Origin: an uncultured Alphaproteobacteria bacterium | Lineage (GTDB): Bacteria > Pseudomonadota > Alphaproteobacteria > Caulobacterales > Caulobacteraceae | NCBI GenBank assembly: GCA_937920085.1 | Contig: CALETE010000056.1 | Coordinates: forward strand, 1-64,000 | Reading direction: 5' to 3' | DNA length: 64,000 bases | In this document: positions 35,674 to 44,537 of the stretch, piece by piece | How positions within the stretch are numbered: the first letter of the stretch is position 1 | Layout: each line of letters opens with the position of its first letter | Notes under the pieces: generated by a model | Databases searched by the model: none | Told to the model about the DNA's origin: nothing | What the model saw: the letters and a program-made list of their open reading frames with translations, nothing else | Translations under genes and position numbers: made by a program

Positions 35674-37215
35674 TTAGATCGCGGCTTCGATGAACTTCGG
35701 CCCTGGCTCAGTCATGGCCCGGGCGAAGGCAGCATCAAACTGTTCCGCGGTTTCGCAACGCACAGCATCTACGCCCATGCCCTTGGCCATCGACACCCAG
35801 TCGATCTTCGGGTCACCGAGATCTAAGAGTTTGCTGGCCGAAGGTCCTGGGTTGCCTGAGCCCGTCCTACCCATTTCGATGTTGAGGATGCGGTAGCTGT
35901 GATTGGCGAAGATCACGACGGTGACGTCCAAGTTTTCCCGGGCCATGGTCCAAAGGGATTGGACTGTGTACATCCCAGCGCCGTCACCACTGAGCGCGAC
36001 CACCTTCTGATCTGGCTTTGCCACTGCGGCACCGATGGCCAGGGGCATGGCGATACCGATGGCACCCCCTGTCAAAGCCAGAACGTCGTGGGGTGCAGCG
36101 GTCAGGCAAGGCACGGCGACGGCACCGCCTGAGGTCACAGCATCATCGCAGATGATTGCGCCTTCCGGCAGGTGCCGGGCTATGGACTGGCCGCAGGCCT
36201 GGGGAGTCAGGCCGCCGGTCGGTGCGGCCTCGGGTCGACGCAGGGGCTGGACCTTACCGCTCGCAGGGGCACCCAGGGCATCAGCCAGGGCCTGTAGCCC
36301 AATCGCGGCGTCCTCGCTGCGGGAACAAAGGGTCAGGGTCTCGCAGCCCTCTGGGACCAGAACGCTCGGCCGCTCCGGATAGGCGAAAAAGGCCACCGGC
36401 ATGGTGGTTCCCACATAGACCATAAGGTCGACACCCTTGAGGTCGGCAAGGGCCGCCTCGCCGAAATACTGCATGCGGCCGGGCACAAAGACCCCGGCAC
36501 CCCGCGCCTGACGGGAAACGAAGGTATCGGCCAGAACGCGAACCCCGTGGGCCTGAATACGGCTGGCCTGGGCCAGGGCTGCCTCACGACAGGCTTGGCC
36601 ACCGATCAGCAGGACGGGCTTCTTGGCCACGCGCAGGGCCTTGGCGACCGCATCAACCGTATCACCGCTGGGGGCTGCACGGGTCGGAACCTCCGCCTTT
36701 GCGGCACCTGCCTTGGTTTCGGTCCAGGCGGCGTCAGCAGGCAGGATCAGGCTGACCGGGCCGCCGGGCGGGCCATAGCTGGCGGTAATGGCTTCGGCGG
36801 TTGTGGCAGCCACCGCGTCCGCAGTGTCAGCTGACTTTTGCCAAATGGAGTTTGGCCTCACCAGGGTGGGAATGTCGGAATTCAGTGGCGCATCATACTG
36901 CCGGTGATAGGTGGCGTGATCCCCAATCACATTGACGATCGGCGTATAGGCACGGCGGGCATTGTGCAGGTTGGCCAGGCCATTGCCGTAGCCTGGGCCC
37001 AGGTGCAGCAGGGTGCACGCCGGAATGTCAGCCATCCGGCCAAAGCCATCCGCCGCGCCTGTCGCAACCCCTTCAAACAGGCACAGCACCGGCCGCATGG
37101 TCGGCTGGCGGTCGAGGGCCGCCACAAACTGCATCTCGCTGGTGCCAGGGTTGGCGAAACAGGCGGTGACGCCATTGGCCACCAGGGTTTCGATCAGGGC
37201 GTCTGCGCCATTCAT
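35674..37215 (-). CDS. TPP-dependent acetolactate synthase/benzoylformate decarboxylase-like enzyme
   Basis: A 513-residue thiamine-diphosphate enzyme with the three-domain layout of this family. Glu48 in LFEGVATGAADGFGRM is the cofactor-activating residue. SGDGAGMY ... ANHSYRILN is the GDG-N metal/diphosphate motif near residue 420. It is shorter than biosynthetic AHAS, has no associated small-subunit gene, and is linked to an acyl-CoA ligase, so a catabolic decarboxylase or carboligase is more likely. The ATG at 37215 follows GGGAGG. Confidence 0.85.
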   Translation of the reverse strand: MNGADALIETLVANGVTACFANPGTSEMQFVAALDRQPTMRPVLCLFEGVATGAADGFGRMADIPACTLLHLGPGYGNGLANLHNARRAYTPIVNVIGDHATYHRQYDAPLNSDIPTLVRPNSIWQKSADTADAVAATTAEAITASYGPPGGPVSLILPADAAWTETKAGAAKAEVPTRAAPSGDTVDAVAKALRVAKKPVLLIGGQACREAALAQASRIQAHGVRVLADTFVSRQARGAGVFVPGRMQYFGEAALADLKGVDLMVYVGTTMPVAFFAYPERPSVLVPEGCETLTLCSRSEDAAIGLQALADALGAPASGKVQPLRRPEAAPTGGLTPQACGQSIARHLPEGAIICDDAVTSGGAVAVPCLTAAPHDVLALTGGAIGIAMPLAIGAAVAKPDQKVVALSGDGAGMYTVQSLWTMARENLDVTVVIFANHSYRILNIEMGRTGSGNPGPSASKLLDLGDPKIDWVSMAKGMGVDAVRCETAEQFDAAFARAMTEPGPKFIEAAI

Positions 37216-37254
37216 GAGATACGGGCCTCCCAACCCAAGGTCACTTTTTCTAGG

Positions 37255-39039
37255 CTAAGCCTGGGGAAATTCCATCACGCTCGGCCCTGGGGCCTGGGCA
37301 AAAAGTTCAGCCACGGCCTGAGCCCGAAGGTTCCGCGCCAGGGATTGGGCAATGTAACCCTTGTCAGTGATTTCCCCGGCATTGGCATCGGGCGGACTGT
37401 CGAGGACCAGGGCACGAACGACCTTACCCCCCGAGCCCCTAGCCGCCGCATTATGCCGCTCCACACCGGCGCGCACCGCCGCCTCGATCACGGCATGATC
37501 AAAGCCGGGCTTGGGATAGAATAGTAGGCCGACATTCTCCTGGCCTTCCCCACAGACCACCGCGTCTGTCACCGGATCGCCGACAGCACCAACCGCCGAA
37601 ATCCGCAGTTCGCCCACAGACACAAACGTTCCACTGGCCAGTTTGAAGTTCTCTGACAGCCGTCCATCAAAGGCCAGGCCCTGCTCTGGATCAGAAGCAT
37701 CAATCCAGCGCGCTGCATCGCCGAGGCGATAGAAACCGTCTTCGTCAAAAGCCGCAGCAGAGACCTCTGGCAGCCCCAGATAGCCTGGGGTGATCTGCGG
37801 CCCCTTGACCCGGAATTCTAGCCGATCACCCTCGGGCGCTAGCTTTACCGAAGTGCCAGGCACCGGCAGGCCCATCATACCCATCCGGGCATTGGGCCAG
37901 TGGACATTAGCCGCTGTCGGGCCGGTCTCAGTGGCACCATAGCCGCTGCCGAAGCTGATCCGCTCGCCAACAGTCGCCACAGCCACGGCCTGGATTCGGT
38001 CGCCGATTTCTTGGGACAGATTGGCGCCCCCATATTGCAGGACCCGCACGCGGGCGAAAAAGGTTCGGGCCAGATCTGCATCCTGCTCCAGGGCGCTGAC
38101 AAACAGCATCCAGCCGGCGGGGACCATGTTCTGATATGTGGTCGAAATTTCCTTGAGGTTGCGGATGGTCTCGTCGAACTTTCCCGCAACAGGCTGACCT
38201 GCATCGATGTAGAGGGTACCGCCCCGGTGCGTGATCAGGTGCAAAATCGAGTTGGCGCCGAGGCTATGGCTCCAGGGCGCAGAATTGACCATGATCGGCG
38301 GCTCGTCATCGTCAAAGCACGAGGTGATCTGTGCCACATTGGTCGCCATATTCCGATGTAGACAGGTCACTGCCTTGGGTCTGCCCGTAGAACCAGAGGT
38401 AAGCAAATATTTGGCCGTGTCGTCCGGCTTGGCCGTGGCCGCAACCGGGCTTGCCTTCAGCAGGTCCTGAAACGTCACTGACCCAGGTCGCGCGCCCATA
38501 CCTGCGATCACGGGCAGACCCTCGAGGAAGGGCGCATCGAGGGCGTCACGGAACAGCTCAGCATCCTCAGTATAAATTGCAGCGGGATTGAGCACCTCTA
38601 CCGCATGGGCCAGGCGGGTCAGATTGGCACCGGGCAGGCCGTACTGGGGCGAAACCGGGGCGACCGGCATGCCCTGGCTCATGGCAGCATACTTGATCAG
38701 GGCATGGTCGATACCGTTGCGGGCCAGGATCAACAAAGGGCGCTTGCCGATAACGCCGAGGTTTCGCAAGCCTCCGGCCAGGGCGCTGACCCGGGCCTGA
38801 CCCTCACTATAGGTCACAGTGCGCCAGCCCTCACCGGCTCGCTCGGCCAACCACACCCGGTCAGGCTGAGCATCTGCCCAATGTACCAGGGGCTCAGCGA
38901 CGGTCGCAAAAGCGCCCTTAATCGGCGTGGCATTGAACAGGATGACCGAGCCGTCGGGGCGGCGCTCCACCTCAAGCCGGCGCGGGGCATAGCGGGGATC
39001 CCGGAAAGGGGCCGTGGCGATGTCGAGTTTTGCGTCCAT
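37255..39039 (-). CDS. Feruloyl-CoA synthetase-like AMP-dependent acyl-CoA ligase
   Basis: A 594-residue adenylate-forming ligase. YLLTSGSTGRPKAV is the P-loop-like A3 motif, GYGATETGP the A5 motif and YRLGDAARWID the A7 region. The RDPRYAPRRLEVERRPDGS N terminus and SENFKLASGTFVSVGELR segment are characteristic of feruloyl-CoA synthetases. The usual C-terminal A10 lysine appears as GEITDKGYIAQ. It activates a hydroxycinnamate or related aromatic acid to its CoA thioester. Co-directional with the TPP enzyme 39 bases downstream. Confidence 0.88.
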   Translation of the reverse strand: MDAKLDIATAPFRDPRYAPRRLEVERRPDGSVILFNATPIKGAFATVAEPLVHWADAQPDRVWLAERAGEGWRTVTYSEGQARVSALAGGLRNLGVIGKRPLLILARNGIDHALIKYAAMSQGMPVAPVSPQYGLPGANLTRLAHAVEVLNPAAIYTEDAELFRDALDAPFLEGLPVIAGMGARPGSVTFQDLLKASPVAATAKPDDTAKYLLTSGSTGRPKAVTCLHRNMATNVAQITSCFDDDEPPIMVNSAPWSHSLGANSILHLITHRGGTLYIDAGQPVAGKFDETIRNLKEISTTYQNMVPAGWMLFVSALEQDADLARTFFARVRVLQYGGANLSQEIGDRIQAVAVATVGERISFGSGYGATETGPTAANVHWPNARMGMMGLPVPGTSVKLAPEGDRLEFRVKGPQITPGYLGLPEVSAAAFDEDGFYRLGDAARWIDASDPEQGLAFDGRLSENFKLASGTFVSVGELRISAVGAVGDPVTDAVVCGEGQENVGLLFYPKPGFDHAVIEAAVRAGVERHNAAARGSGGKVVRALVLDSPPDANAGEITDKGYIAQSLARNLRAQAVAELFAQAPGPSVMEFPQA

Positions 39040-39266
39040 GATCAAGAGGCTTACAGGCCAGACCGGGTTCCCGCCAAGGGGGCAGAAACCCTTTCCATGC
39101 CGCTGGACTTGCCTGCGGTCATAAAAACCGCACCCAATCGGCAGATGGCGGGGTTCATATCCCGCCGGCCTGCACCCATATGAAGGTGTCATCCATCTGG
39201 GCGATCAGGCCAATTCAGGCTAACCATCCAGACAAGCCCTGACCATCCCCCCTCAAGGACCCTTCC

Positions 39267-39884
39267 ATGACAAAGACCCTCCGCCTTCTGGCCCTGACCT
39301 CTGTCGCGGCGCTGAGCCTTTCTAGCGCCGCCTTCGCCCAGGCCTCCAAAGACCCCGCCGCGGTTCAGGCCGGGACCTACACCCTGGAATCCAGCCATGC
39401 ACGGGTGGTTTTCTCCGTGTCGCACATGGGCTTTTCCACCTGGTACGGTGATTTTGCCGGCGCCACGGGAACCCTGACCCTGGACCCAAAGGCCCTGGCC
39501 GACACCAAGCTTGACGTCAGCATTCCGGTCGCCAGCGTCACCACCACCAACGCCGTCCTCGATGGCGAGCTGAAGAGCCCAGCCTGGTTTGACGCCGCTC
39601 AGTTCCCAACCATCACCTTCAAGTCCACCAAGGTCGACCTCACCAGCCCGACCACTGCCAAGGTGACAGGCGACCTGACCTTCCACGGCGTGACCAAGCC
39701 GACCACCCTGGACGTCAGCTTCAAGGGAACTGGCCCCAATCCAATGTCCAAGAAGGTGACCATCGGCTTTGACGCCACAGGCTCGCTCAAGCGCAGCGAG
39801 TTTGGCCAAAAGACCTATGTGCCGATCATCGGCGACGAGGTCAGCCTGCAGATCAGCGCGCCCTTCGAAAAGAAGCCGGGCTAA
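39267..39884 (+). CDS. YceI-family periplasmic lipid-binding protein
   Basis: A 205-residue exported protein. A cleavable signal peptide ends at SAAFAQ (about 24), followed by the YceI lipocalin-like barrel: YTLESSHARVVFSVSHMGFSTWYGDF and the late KRSEFGQKTYVPIIGDEVSLQI are family hallmarks. Members bind isoprenoid or amphiphilic molecules in the periplasm. It is divergent from the feruloyl-CoA synthetase-like gene. A stem-loop at 39908-39940 follows. Confidence 0.92.
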   Translation: MTKTLRLLALTSVAALSLSSAAFAQASKDPAAVQAGTYTLESSHARVVFSVSHMGFSTWYGDFAGATGTLTLDPKALADTKLDVSIPVASVTTTNAVLDGELKSPAWFDAAQFPTITFKSTKVDLTSPTTAKVTGDLTFHGVTKPTTLDVSFKGTGPNPMSKKVTIGFDATGSLKRSEFGQKTYVPIIGDEVSLQISAPFEKKPG

Positions 39885-39907
39885 GTACTTTAGTTTAATT
39901 CAGACCC

Positions 39908-39940
39908 AGGGCTGGCTTCGTATCTCTCGGAGCCGGCCCT
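39908..39940. terminator. Stem-loop between convergent yceI and HAD genes
   Basis: A 13-bp stem (AGGGCTGGCTTCG with CGGAGCCGGCCCT, two G-U pairs) closes a 7-base loop. It is positioned tail-to-tail between two convergent genes. The flanking T-runs are short, so termination strength is uncertain. Confidence 0.5.
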
Positions 39941-39942
39941 TC

Positions 39943-40551
39943 CTATGTTAGTAGGCGCCTTAGTTTTTCACCGCCTTCAGTTAAATTCGCCGCGGAAAAA
40001 TGAATGGCCCGCAAGCCTATTTTTTGCGCGGCATCAATGTTTTCCATACGGTCGTCTATGAACACAGTCCGCGATGCCTGAAAGCCGATTTGGCGCAGGA
40101 CGATACGGAAATAGGCCAAGTCCGGCTTTCTGACACCGAGATGGCAAGAATAGAATTCCGCATCGAAAAGTTCGCGATATCCGAGGTCGAGGGACATTTT
40201 CTGGGCTCGTAGTGCTTGCTGGTTTGAAGCAACCCCGCAAAAGATGCCCGCAGTTCGGAAATCTTGAACAAGCTCAAGGACTGAATAGTCGACCTCAATC
40301 TGGTGCCAAAGCCCTTTGAAGGCCTCCAACGCGTCGACAGCGCCCCATCGGGCCAGAACGGGCGCGACACAATCAATCAAATTCAATTGGCCAGTAAGGG
40401 CCTGCCCCTCAGCCCTGAACAAGTCCAAGATGAATTTTTCGGATGCATTGTTCGGCACGTCAAACGCCGTGGCTAGCTGGTTAGCCAAGTCGGGCGGCGT
40501 GCGCTGGAATACCCCGTCCGCATCGAATAAAATGGCGTCAAAACTGGTCAG
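39943..40551 (-). CDS. HAD-family phosphatase with no conventional start codon
   Basis: A HAD hydrolase with motif II-like GVASNQQ, the motif III lysine in LGVRKPD and motif IV FIDDRMENIDAA. The essential motif I, FDADGVFQ, lies upstream of the first TTG (40488), in the same frame. Between the upstream in-frame stop and that TTG there is no ATG, GTG or TTG; CTG at 40551, preceded by GGTGGA, is the only reasonable initiator and gives 202 residues. Alternatively the gene has lost its start. Substrate unknown. Divergent from the cupin gene. Confidence 0.7.
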   Translation of the reverse strand: MTSFDAILFDADGVFQRTPPDLANQLATAFDVPNNASEKFILDLFRAEGQALTGQLNLIDCVAPVLARWGAVDALEAFKGLWHQIEVDYSVLELVQDFRTAGIFCGVASNQQALRAQKMSLDLGYRELFDAEFYSCHLGVRKPDLAYFRIVLRQIGFQASRTVFIDDRMENIDAAQKIGLRAIHFSAANLTEGGEKLRRLLT

Positions 40552-40630
40552 CTGATTTTTCCACCGGCTAGAGTGACTTTAGCCATCAATACCGAATGCG
40601 GCTCGTGGCCCGCCATCCCAAGATTGCAAC

Positions 40631-41143
40631 ATGCCTGATCGCCCAGACTTTATTGCGCACTGGTCACAACTGGAAAATTCCGCCCCTCAAAATTATGAAG
40701 GCAGCGATGAGCCAATGGGCTTTGATGCATCATTGGGCCGAAAGCTGGGCCTAACCAGGGTTGGCGTTCACCATCTTCGTCTCCCACCTGGACAGAGGAC
40801 GTCCTATCCGCATGCAGAGAGTGCCGAGGAGGAATTCGTTTTCGTGATCGAAGGCAATCCCGATGCTTGGATTGATGGCGTTTTGCATGCCCTGAAGCCA
40901 GGCGACAGCGTCGCCTTTCCAGCCGGCACAGGAATTTGCCATACGTTTCTGAATAATACCCTGGCCGAGGTCCGGCTCTTGGTGGTTGGTGAAAAACGAA
41001 AGCCTGAAAACCTAGGCCGTTACCCTTTGAACCCTGAAATTGAACAGGACAGCCAATTTGCCTGGCTAGATGCGCCACAGCGCGCACTTGGGCCGCACGA
41101 CGGTCGGGCCCGAGTAGCCAGCAGTCCTGGTGAACCAGGCTAG
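40631..41143 (+). CDS. Cupin-domain protein
   Basis: A 170-residue single cupin. Motif 1 is PGQRTSYPHAESAEEEFVFVIEG (G(x)5H-x-H(x)3-4-E-like, with only one of the two histidines) and motif 2 is LKPGDSVAFPAGTGICHTFLN. Similar proteins bind a metal and act as isomerases or sensor domains; the function is not known here. It is divergent from the HAD gene, with 79 bases between the starts, and its 3' end abuts the convergent GT9 gene. Confidence 0.8.
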   Translation: MPDRPDFIAHWSQLENSAPQNYEGSDEPMGFDASLGRKLGLTRVGVHHLRLPPGQRTSYPHAESAEEEFVFVIEGNPDAWIDGVLHALKPGDSVAFPAGTGICHTFLNNTLAEVRLLVVGEKRKPENLGRYPLNPEIEQDSQFAWLDAPQRALGPHDGRARVASSPGEPG

Positions 41144-41152
41144 GTTTGACTC

Positions 41153-42118
41153 TCAGGTCTCCGCGAGCAAATTGACCGCCGCCTCGACGACGGCTTCGAT
41201 CGGCAGGTCCATCATGTGGCACATGGTCTGCTGGAACCCGGGGTCCACGGCGCGGATGGTGGGATAGTCCCGGGGACCGCGAACAAGTCTCGTCTTCTCA
41301 CCCCATGGACCGTAGAGGGCTTCATCTGAGGGTCCGAACAGCCCCAGGGTCGGGGCGCCCGCCGCAGCGGCCATGTGCATCAGGCCTGAGTCATTGCCGA
41401 TGAAAATCCGGGCATGCTTTAGGCTGGCATAGGAGGTCAAAAGATCGACCTTGCCCACCAGATCGATGAAACGGTCCATGGGCACCACATGGCGCAGGGC
41501 CGAAACCGCGCCCACATCCTCTGGTCCGCCCAGCACCATGATCCGCCCCCCGTGCAAGGGGCCGCCCTCCCCCAACAGACGGATGGCGACCTGGGCGAAG
41601 CGTTCGAGCGGCCAGGTCTTGCCCACCCAGTTGGCGGCGGGCGCCAGGGCCAGGATCGGCCCCTCACCGGCGGTCAATTCAGCGGCGTGCGCTTCGGTCT
41701 CTGCCGAGGTGAACAGAAAGGGGGCTGGGGGATCAGCCTCCAGGTTCAGCACCCGCGCCGCTTCGATCACCTTATGAACTGGCGGGCCGAGGTTGCGCTT
41801 AAACACTGCCCGGCGCTTACGGTTGAGGAATCCGCTCAGGGCCGAGCCGCGCATATCGACCACAAGGCCCCATTGGGTTTTGCGGACCTGCCGCCAGAGG
41901 CGAAACCAGTGACCGCCGTCCTTGGCCTTCTCAAATAGGATAATCTCCTGGAGGCCCGGCAGGTCCTTATAGAGCCCTGCGGCCGCTGGTCCGGCAACAA
42001 TGGTGAATCGGGCCTGGGGGATTTCCTGGGATAACCGACGCACTAATCCCGACGACAAGACCGCATCGCCAATTCGCGTGGCGGAAATGAACAGAATCGG
42101 GAAGGACCCAGCGGTCAT
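41153..42118 (-). CDS. GT9 heptosyltransferase-like glycosyltransferase
   Basis: A 321-residue GT9 protein of the ADP-heptose:LPS heptosyltransferase family. LFISATRIGDAVLSSGLV is the N-terminal acceptor-side motif; the donor-side block LAPAANWVGKTWPLERFAQVA and FIGNDSGLMHMAAAAGAPTLGLFGPSDE are typical. It may act in lipopolysaccharide core synthesis. It is about 17 kb from the heptose module, so a link to that pathway is only suggested. Divergent from ygfZ. Confidence 0.88.
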   Translation of the reverse strand: MTAGSFPILFISATRIGDAVLSSGLVRRLSQEIPQARFTIVAGPAAAGLYKDLPGLQEIILFEKAKDGGHWFRLWRQVRKTQWGLVVDMRGSALSGFLNRKRRAVFKRNLGPPVHKVIEAARVLNLEADPPAPFLFTSAETEAHAAELTAGEGPILALAPAANWVGKTWPLERFAQVAIRLLGEGGPLHGGRIMVLGGPEDVGAVSALRHVVPMDRFIDLVGKVDLLTSYASLKHARIFIGNDSGLMHMAAAAGAPTLGLFGPSDEALYGPWGEKTRLVRGPRDYPTIRAVDPGFQQTMCHMMDLPIEAVVEAAVNLLAET

Positions 42119-42188
42119 ATTTTTGATATAGTCCGCCTAGGGCTGGCGCTCCAGTCAAACGGTGCCTAATTGCGATAGGGTGACCCTC

Positions 42189-42992
42189 ATGACACACATT
42201 GCCCGCCTCGACAGCCGCGCCCTGATCTCCGTTACCGGGGAGGATTGGGCAAGTTTTCTGCAAGGCTTGATCACCCAGGACCTAGAATCCCTGGCCCCTG
42301 GCGAGCTGAGGTTCGGCGGCCTCCTGACCCCTCAGGGGCGCCTGCTCTATGACATGTTCATTCTTGGGGAGCGGGACGGTTGCCGACTGGATGTCGCCTT
42401 GGAGCACCGCCCTGCGGTCATGCAGCGGCTGATGATCTATCGCCTCCGGGCCAAGGTGAAGATTGAAGCTGACGAGACGCCGGTCTTCGCCGCCTGGCCG
42501 GCCGGCGCTGATCTCGACGGGTGCCCTGATCCGCGGCTGCCAGACCTGGGTCTGCGGATTTACGCGGCAGAAGCGGCTCCTAATGCAGATGAGGCCGCCT
42601 ATCACGCTCACCGCCTAGCCCTAGGCGTCCCCGGGCCCGACGACTGGGGTAGCGACAAGACCTATCCCATCGAGGCCAATTTCGACCTGCTGAACGGCAT
42701 TGATTTCAAGAAGGGCTGTTTTGTCGGCCAGGAAACCACCTCACGGATGAAACGCCGGGGCACAATCAAGTCGCGCATGGCGCCACTGACTCTTAGCGGG
42801 CCAGCAGCGGAGACTGAGATTCTGGCGGGGACCCTGCGGGCTGGGGAGGTCACCTCTATCATCGGTGACCGGGCCATGGCCCTGCTGCGGCTCGACCGGA
42901 TCTCTGGCGACCTTACCCTTGGCGGTGTCGCAGTCGAGGTGGACATGCCCGAGTGGCTGAGGCCAAGCGCGGAAATCGGACCGCAAACCTAG
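42189..42992 (+). CDS. ygfZ: Folate-binding Fe/S-cluster protein YgfZ
   Basis: A 267-residue GcvT-like protein. KGCFVGQETTSRMK contains the diagnostic K-G-C-x-G-Q-E with the conserved cysteine that distinguishes YgfZ/IBA57 from aminomethyltransferases. The protein takes part in folate-dependent Fe/S-cluster assembly or repair and affects tRNA thiolation. The ATG at 42189 begins immediately before the conserved N terminus (LDSRALISVTGEDW). It is followed on the same strand by tag. Confidence 0.92.
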   Translation: MTHIARLDSRALISVTGEDWASFLQGLITQDLESLAPGELRFGGLLTPQGRLLYDMFILGERDGCRLDVALEHRPAVMQRLMIYRLRAKVKIEADETPVFAAWPAGADLDGCPDPRLPDLGLRIYAAEAAPNADEAAYHAHRLALGVPGPDDWGSDKTYPIEANFDLLNGIDFKKGCFVGQETTSRMKRRGTIKSRMAPLTLSGPAAETEILAGTLRAGEVTSIIGDRAMALLRLDRISGDLTLGGVAVEVDMPEWLRPSAEIGPQT

Positions 42993-43034
42993 GGCCACCT
43001 TTTCCTCGCCCCCCGCCTTTGCGACAAAGGGGGC

Positions 43035-43625
43035 ATGACGACCGATCCGAATCGATGCGGCTGGCGGGGCATGGCGGGCGATCCGCTCTATGAGGCCTAT
43101 CACGACACCGAATGGGGCGTGCCCGAATACGACTCCCGGGCGCTATGGGAAAAGCTAGTGCTCGACGGATTCCAGGCGGGTCTGGCCTGGATCACCATCC
43201 TGCGCAAACGCGAGGCCTTCCGCGCCGCGTTCGACGGTTTCGATCCGGAAAAAGTCGCCCGGTACGGAGACGCAGACCGGGCGCGGCTGATGGCCGATGC
43301 GGGGATTGTCCGCTCCAACGGCAAGATCGATGCCGCCATTTCCGGGGCGCAAATCTTCCTAGACATGCGCGACCGGGGGGAAGACTTCTCGGCCTTCCTC
43401 TGGGCCTTCACTGATGGCAAGCCGATCCAGAACCGCTTCACCGCCATGGGCGATGTGCCGGCCCAGACCCAAGTGGCCGTCGACATGTCCAAAGCCCTGA
43501 AGGCCAAGGGCTTTAAGTACGTCGGCCCGGTGATCGTCTACGCCTTCATGCAGGCCACCGGCTTTGTGAATGACCACCTGGTGCACTGCCCCTGCCATGA
43601 GCGCATCCGCAAGCTGTCGGTCTGA
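43035..43625 (+). CDS. tag: DNA-3-methyladenine glycosylase I
   Basis: A 196-residue Tag protein that removes N3-methyladenine from alkylated DNA. Characteristic blocks are CGWRG ... YHDTEWGVP (N-terminal), LDGFQAGLAWITILRKREAFR, and the C-terminal TGFVNDHLVHCPCHERI with the His/Cys ligands of the structural zinc. Length is normal. It lies 42 bases after ygfZ. A cluster of palindromic repeats follows its stop. Confidence 0.95.
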   Translation: MTTDPNRCGWRGMAGDPLYEAYHDTEWGVPEYDSRALWEKLVLDGFQAGLAWITILRKREAFRAAFDGFDPEKVARYGDADRARLMADAGIVRSNGKIDAAISGAQIFLDMRDRGEDFSAFLWAFTDGKPIQNRFTAMGDVPAQTQVAVDMSKALKAKGFKYVGPVIVYAFMQATGFVNDHLVHCPCHERIRKLSV

Positions 43626-43680
43626 TGGACGCCCCCGCCACCGGTCACTCGACCTCTCCGGATGCGCTGCCCCCGATGAC

Positions 43681-43851
43681 CTGGATACCGGCCTTCGCCG
43701 GTATGACCGGGGGTGGGAGGGCCGTTTGCGAATTTCGAGTAGGGCTGAGCCTTGCAACCTCCACCGGTCACCCCGGCGAAGGCCGGGGTCCAGATCGTAA
43801 GGCTCAGTCTTGGACCCGCGCCCTAGGTTCGGCCTTCGCCGGTATGACCGG
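43681..43851. repeat. Cluster of three REP-like palindromic units
   Basis: Units at 43681-43710, 43764-43793 and 43811-43851 match the 30-base palindromic element at the left end of the window. The first two are complete and in opposite orientation; the third keeps only its right half (GGCCTTCGCCGGTATGACCGG). Copies 1 and 3 are followed by the same GGGGTGGGAGG tail. The whole tag-rnhB gap is made of these elements and short linkers. Confidence 0.85.
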
Positions 43852-43866
43852 GGGTGGGAGGGGCTG

Positions 43867-44457
43867 ATGCCGGACATGTCGCTGGAGGCGCAGTATCCCG
43901 GCCCGGTCTGCGGGGTCGATGAGGCCGGGCGCGGGCCTTGGGCGGGGCCGGTTTCGGCAGGCGCGGTGATCCTTGACCCGGCCAATGTGCCCGCAGGCCT
44001 CAACGACTCCAAAAAGCTCACCGCAAAAGCCCGGGAGCGGCTGGAGATCGAGATCAAGGCGACGGCCCTGGCCTGGGGGGTTGGCCTGGCCTCGGCTCAG
44101 GAGATCGACGAGATCAACATTCTCCAGGCCACGGGTCTGGCCATGCGCCGAGCCATGGCGGCCCTAAAGATCCCTCCAGCCTTTGCCCTCGTGGACGGCA
44201 ATTACCGCTTCGATCTGCCCTGCCCCCTGCAACCTATCGTCAAGGGCGACGCTTTAAGCGCTTCCATCGCCGCCGCCTCAATCCTGGCCAAGGTCGAGCG
44301 GGACAGGATCATGATGGCCGCCGATCTGGACTATCCGGAATATGGATTTGCCGGACACAAGGGCTATCACGCCGCAAGCCATGTGGCGGCCCTTAAGGCC
44401 CACGGGCCCTGCCCCATCCACCGCATGAGCTGGGCCCCGATCCGGGACTTGCGCTAG
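43867..44457 (+). CDS. rnhB: Ribonuclease HII
   Basis: A 196-residue RNase HII, which removes ribonucleotides and RNA primers from DNA. GVDEAGRGPWAGPV carries the first D-E pair of the active site; LNDSKKL, VDGNYRF and KGDALSASIAAASILAKVERD follow in order. The ATG at 43867 is preceded by GGGAGGGG, which belongs to the tail of the upstream repeat, so the element supplies the ribosome-binding site. In Caulobacter rnhB sits next to ccrM as far as I recall; here about 6.6 kb of other genes intervene. Confidence 0.95.
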   Translation: MPDMSLEAQYPGPVCGVDEAGRGPWAGPVSAGAVILDPANVPAGLNDSKKLTAKARERLEIEIKATALAWGVGLASAQEIDEINILQATGLAMRRAMAALKIPPAFALVDGNYRFDLPCPLQPIVKGDALSASIAAASILAKVERDRIMMAADLDYPEYGFAGHKGYHAASHVAALKAHGPCPIHRMSWAPIRDLR

Positions 44458-44537
44458 CTAACCCCTTGCCATCCGCCTCAAGCGGATATTAATTGGCACT
44501 ATAAGTGTCATTATATCCGAAGCCGGGGGAAGCGCGC

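Noticed and set aside
41153..42118. GT9 heptosyltransferase as part of the heptose module
   Set aside because: It is about 17 kb from the module on the other strand with unrelated genes between; it fits LPS core synthesis on its own.
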